From Pseudomonadota bacterium (lineage in GTDB: Bacteria; Pseudomonadota; Alphaproteobacteria; Rhizobiales; Rhizobiaceae), in NCBI GenBank assembly GCA_023433855.1, contig JAEYTV010000232.1:1-7701 (forward strand): 7,701 nt of DNA, given 5' to 3'. The position numbers and the translations under genes were made by a program. Below are positions 7,263-7,701 of the stretch, piece after piece. Below the pieces are notes generated by a model that was given only the letters and a program-made list of their open reading frames with translations, had not been told where the DNA came from and ran no database searches. The stretch's first letter is position 1, and the number at the start of each line of letters is the position of its first letter.

Positions 7263-7701
7263 TTGTTTGCCCGCGCGCGCCTGATGTTCCGCTCGACGGC
7301 GTTGCGGCTGTCGGCGCTCTATATCCTGCTTTTCGGCCTCTGCGCAGCCTTCCTCGTCGTCTACGTCACGGCCATGTCCGAGCGACTGCTGGCCCAGCAG
7401 ACGCGCCAGATACTGCTGGAGGAAGTGCAGGATATCAACCGCACCTATGAGCGCGGTGGCGTCAATCTGCTGCTGCGGATGATGGAGCGCCGCGCCCGCC
7501 AGCCGGGCGCCAACCTCTATGTCATTGCCGGGCCGAACGGAGAGTTGCTGGCGGGCAATGTCGCCTCCGTCCAGCCGGGCGTGCTCGACAACCAGGGTTG
7601 GACCAGGTCACCGTTTACCTACGAGCCCTACGGGGAGGTGGACCGTCCGGGCCGCCACCTTGCCACCGGCAACGTGCTGCGCCTCGACAACGGCCTCAGG
7701 G
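7263..7701 (+). CDS. Sensor histidine kinase, N-terminal part (cut by window end)
   Basis: The frame stays open from 7263 to the window edge (146 codons and one base) directly after the response regulator stop, with no gap. The proposed start is TTG 7263, preceded by AAGGACGAGG at 7248-7257 inside the end of the regulator gene. ATG 7284 would be seven codons later but has no ribosome site. The protein starts with a basic segment (FARARLMFRSTALRLS) and one TM (about 18-36). A periplasmic sensor region follows with LYVIAGPNGELLAGNV (about 85-100), resembling the small sensor regions of CusS/QseC-type kinases. The second TM, HAMP, His-box and ATPase domains would lie beyond the window, so the kinase call rests on position, N-terminal architecture and the partner regulator. 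The ligand cannot be inferred. Confidence 0.8.
   Translation, partial: MFARARLMFRSTALRLSALYILLFGLCAAFLVVYVTAMSERLLAQQTRQILLEEVQDINRTYERGGVNLLLRMMERRARQPGANLYVIAGPNGELLAGNVASVQPGVLDNQGWTRSPFTYEPYGEVDRPGRHLATGNVLRLDNGLR

Noticed and set aside
1..7701. Searched for mobile elements, CRISPR repeats, toxin-antitoxin or defence genes and att sites
   Set aside because: No direct-repeat arrays, transposase-like proteins, terminal inverted repeats or composition breaks were seen. Every gene fits a core alphaproteobacterial envelope or cytochrome locus, so no new system is claimed.

Overview
The window reads as ordinary chromosomal DNA from an alphaproteobacterium of the Rhizobiales (Rhizobium / Sinorhizobium / Agrobacterium type). 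The reasons are high GC with strong third-position GC bias, and the gene order cycH-cycJ-cycK-cycL (ccmI, ccmE, ccmF, ccmH) followed by a Do/DegP protease and a two-component pair. From memory, this is the arrangement around the rhizobial cycHJKL-degP locus. All real genes are on the + strand.

Layout: 1-153 has no gene. 154-591 encodes a small predicted outer-membrane lipoprotein of the RT0821/Lpp0805 (rickettsial 17 kDa surface antigen-like) type. 592-739 is an intergenic region with a 12-bp perfect palindrome that differs by one base from the FNR/FixK box, followed at the right distance by a -10-like hexamer. 740-4765 is the cytochrome c maturation operon, in which cycH/cycJ, cycJ/cycK and cycK/cycL all overlap by the same 4 bases (ATGA). 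4766-4895 holds a likely promoter and a clear ribosome-binding site for degP. 4896-6431 encodes a periplasmic serine protease with an intact catalytic triad and two PDZ domains. A strong GC hairpin terminator follows at 6452-6485. 6504-7262 encodes an OmpR-family response regulator, and 7263 to the window end is the N-terminal part of its sensor kinase, cut by the window edge.

How the parts work together: CycJ (CcmE) carries haem covalently on a conserved His in the periplasm. CycK (CcmF) with CycL (CcmH) and CycH (CcmI) form the haem lyase that attaches this haem to the CXXCH motif of apocytochromes c. CycL supplies the thiol chemistry and CycH presents the apocytochrome. The haem-export and thiol-reduction genes (ccmABCD, ccmG) are not here and must lie elsewhere. 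DegP handles misfolded periplasmic proteins, and the two-component pair probably senses an envelope or periplasmic signal. The shared theme is envelope protein maturation and quality control.

I found no mobile element, CRISPR array, tRNA, rRNA or clearly new system. The points most worth checking are the FixK/FNR-like site before cycH, the 27-residue N-terminal extension on the response regulator, the uncharged signal n-region of the lipoprotein, and the TTG start of the kinase.
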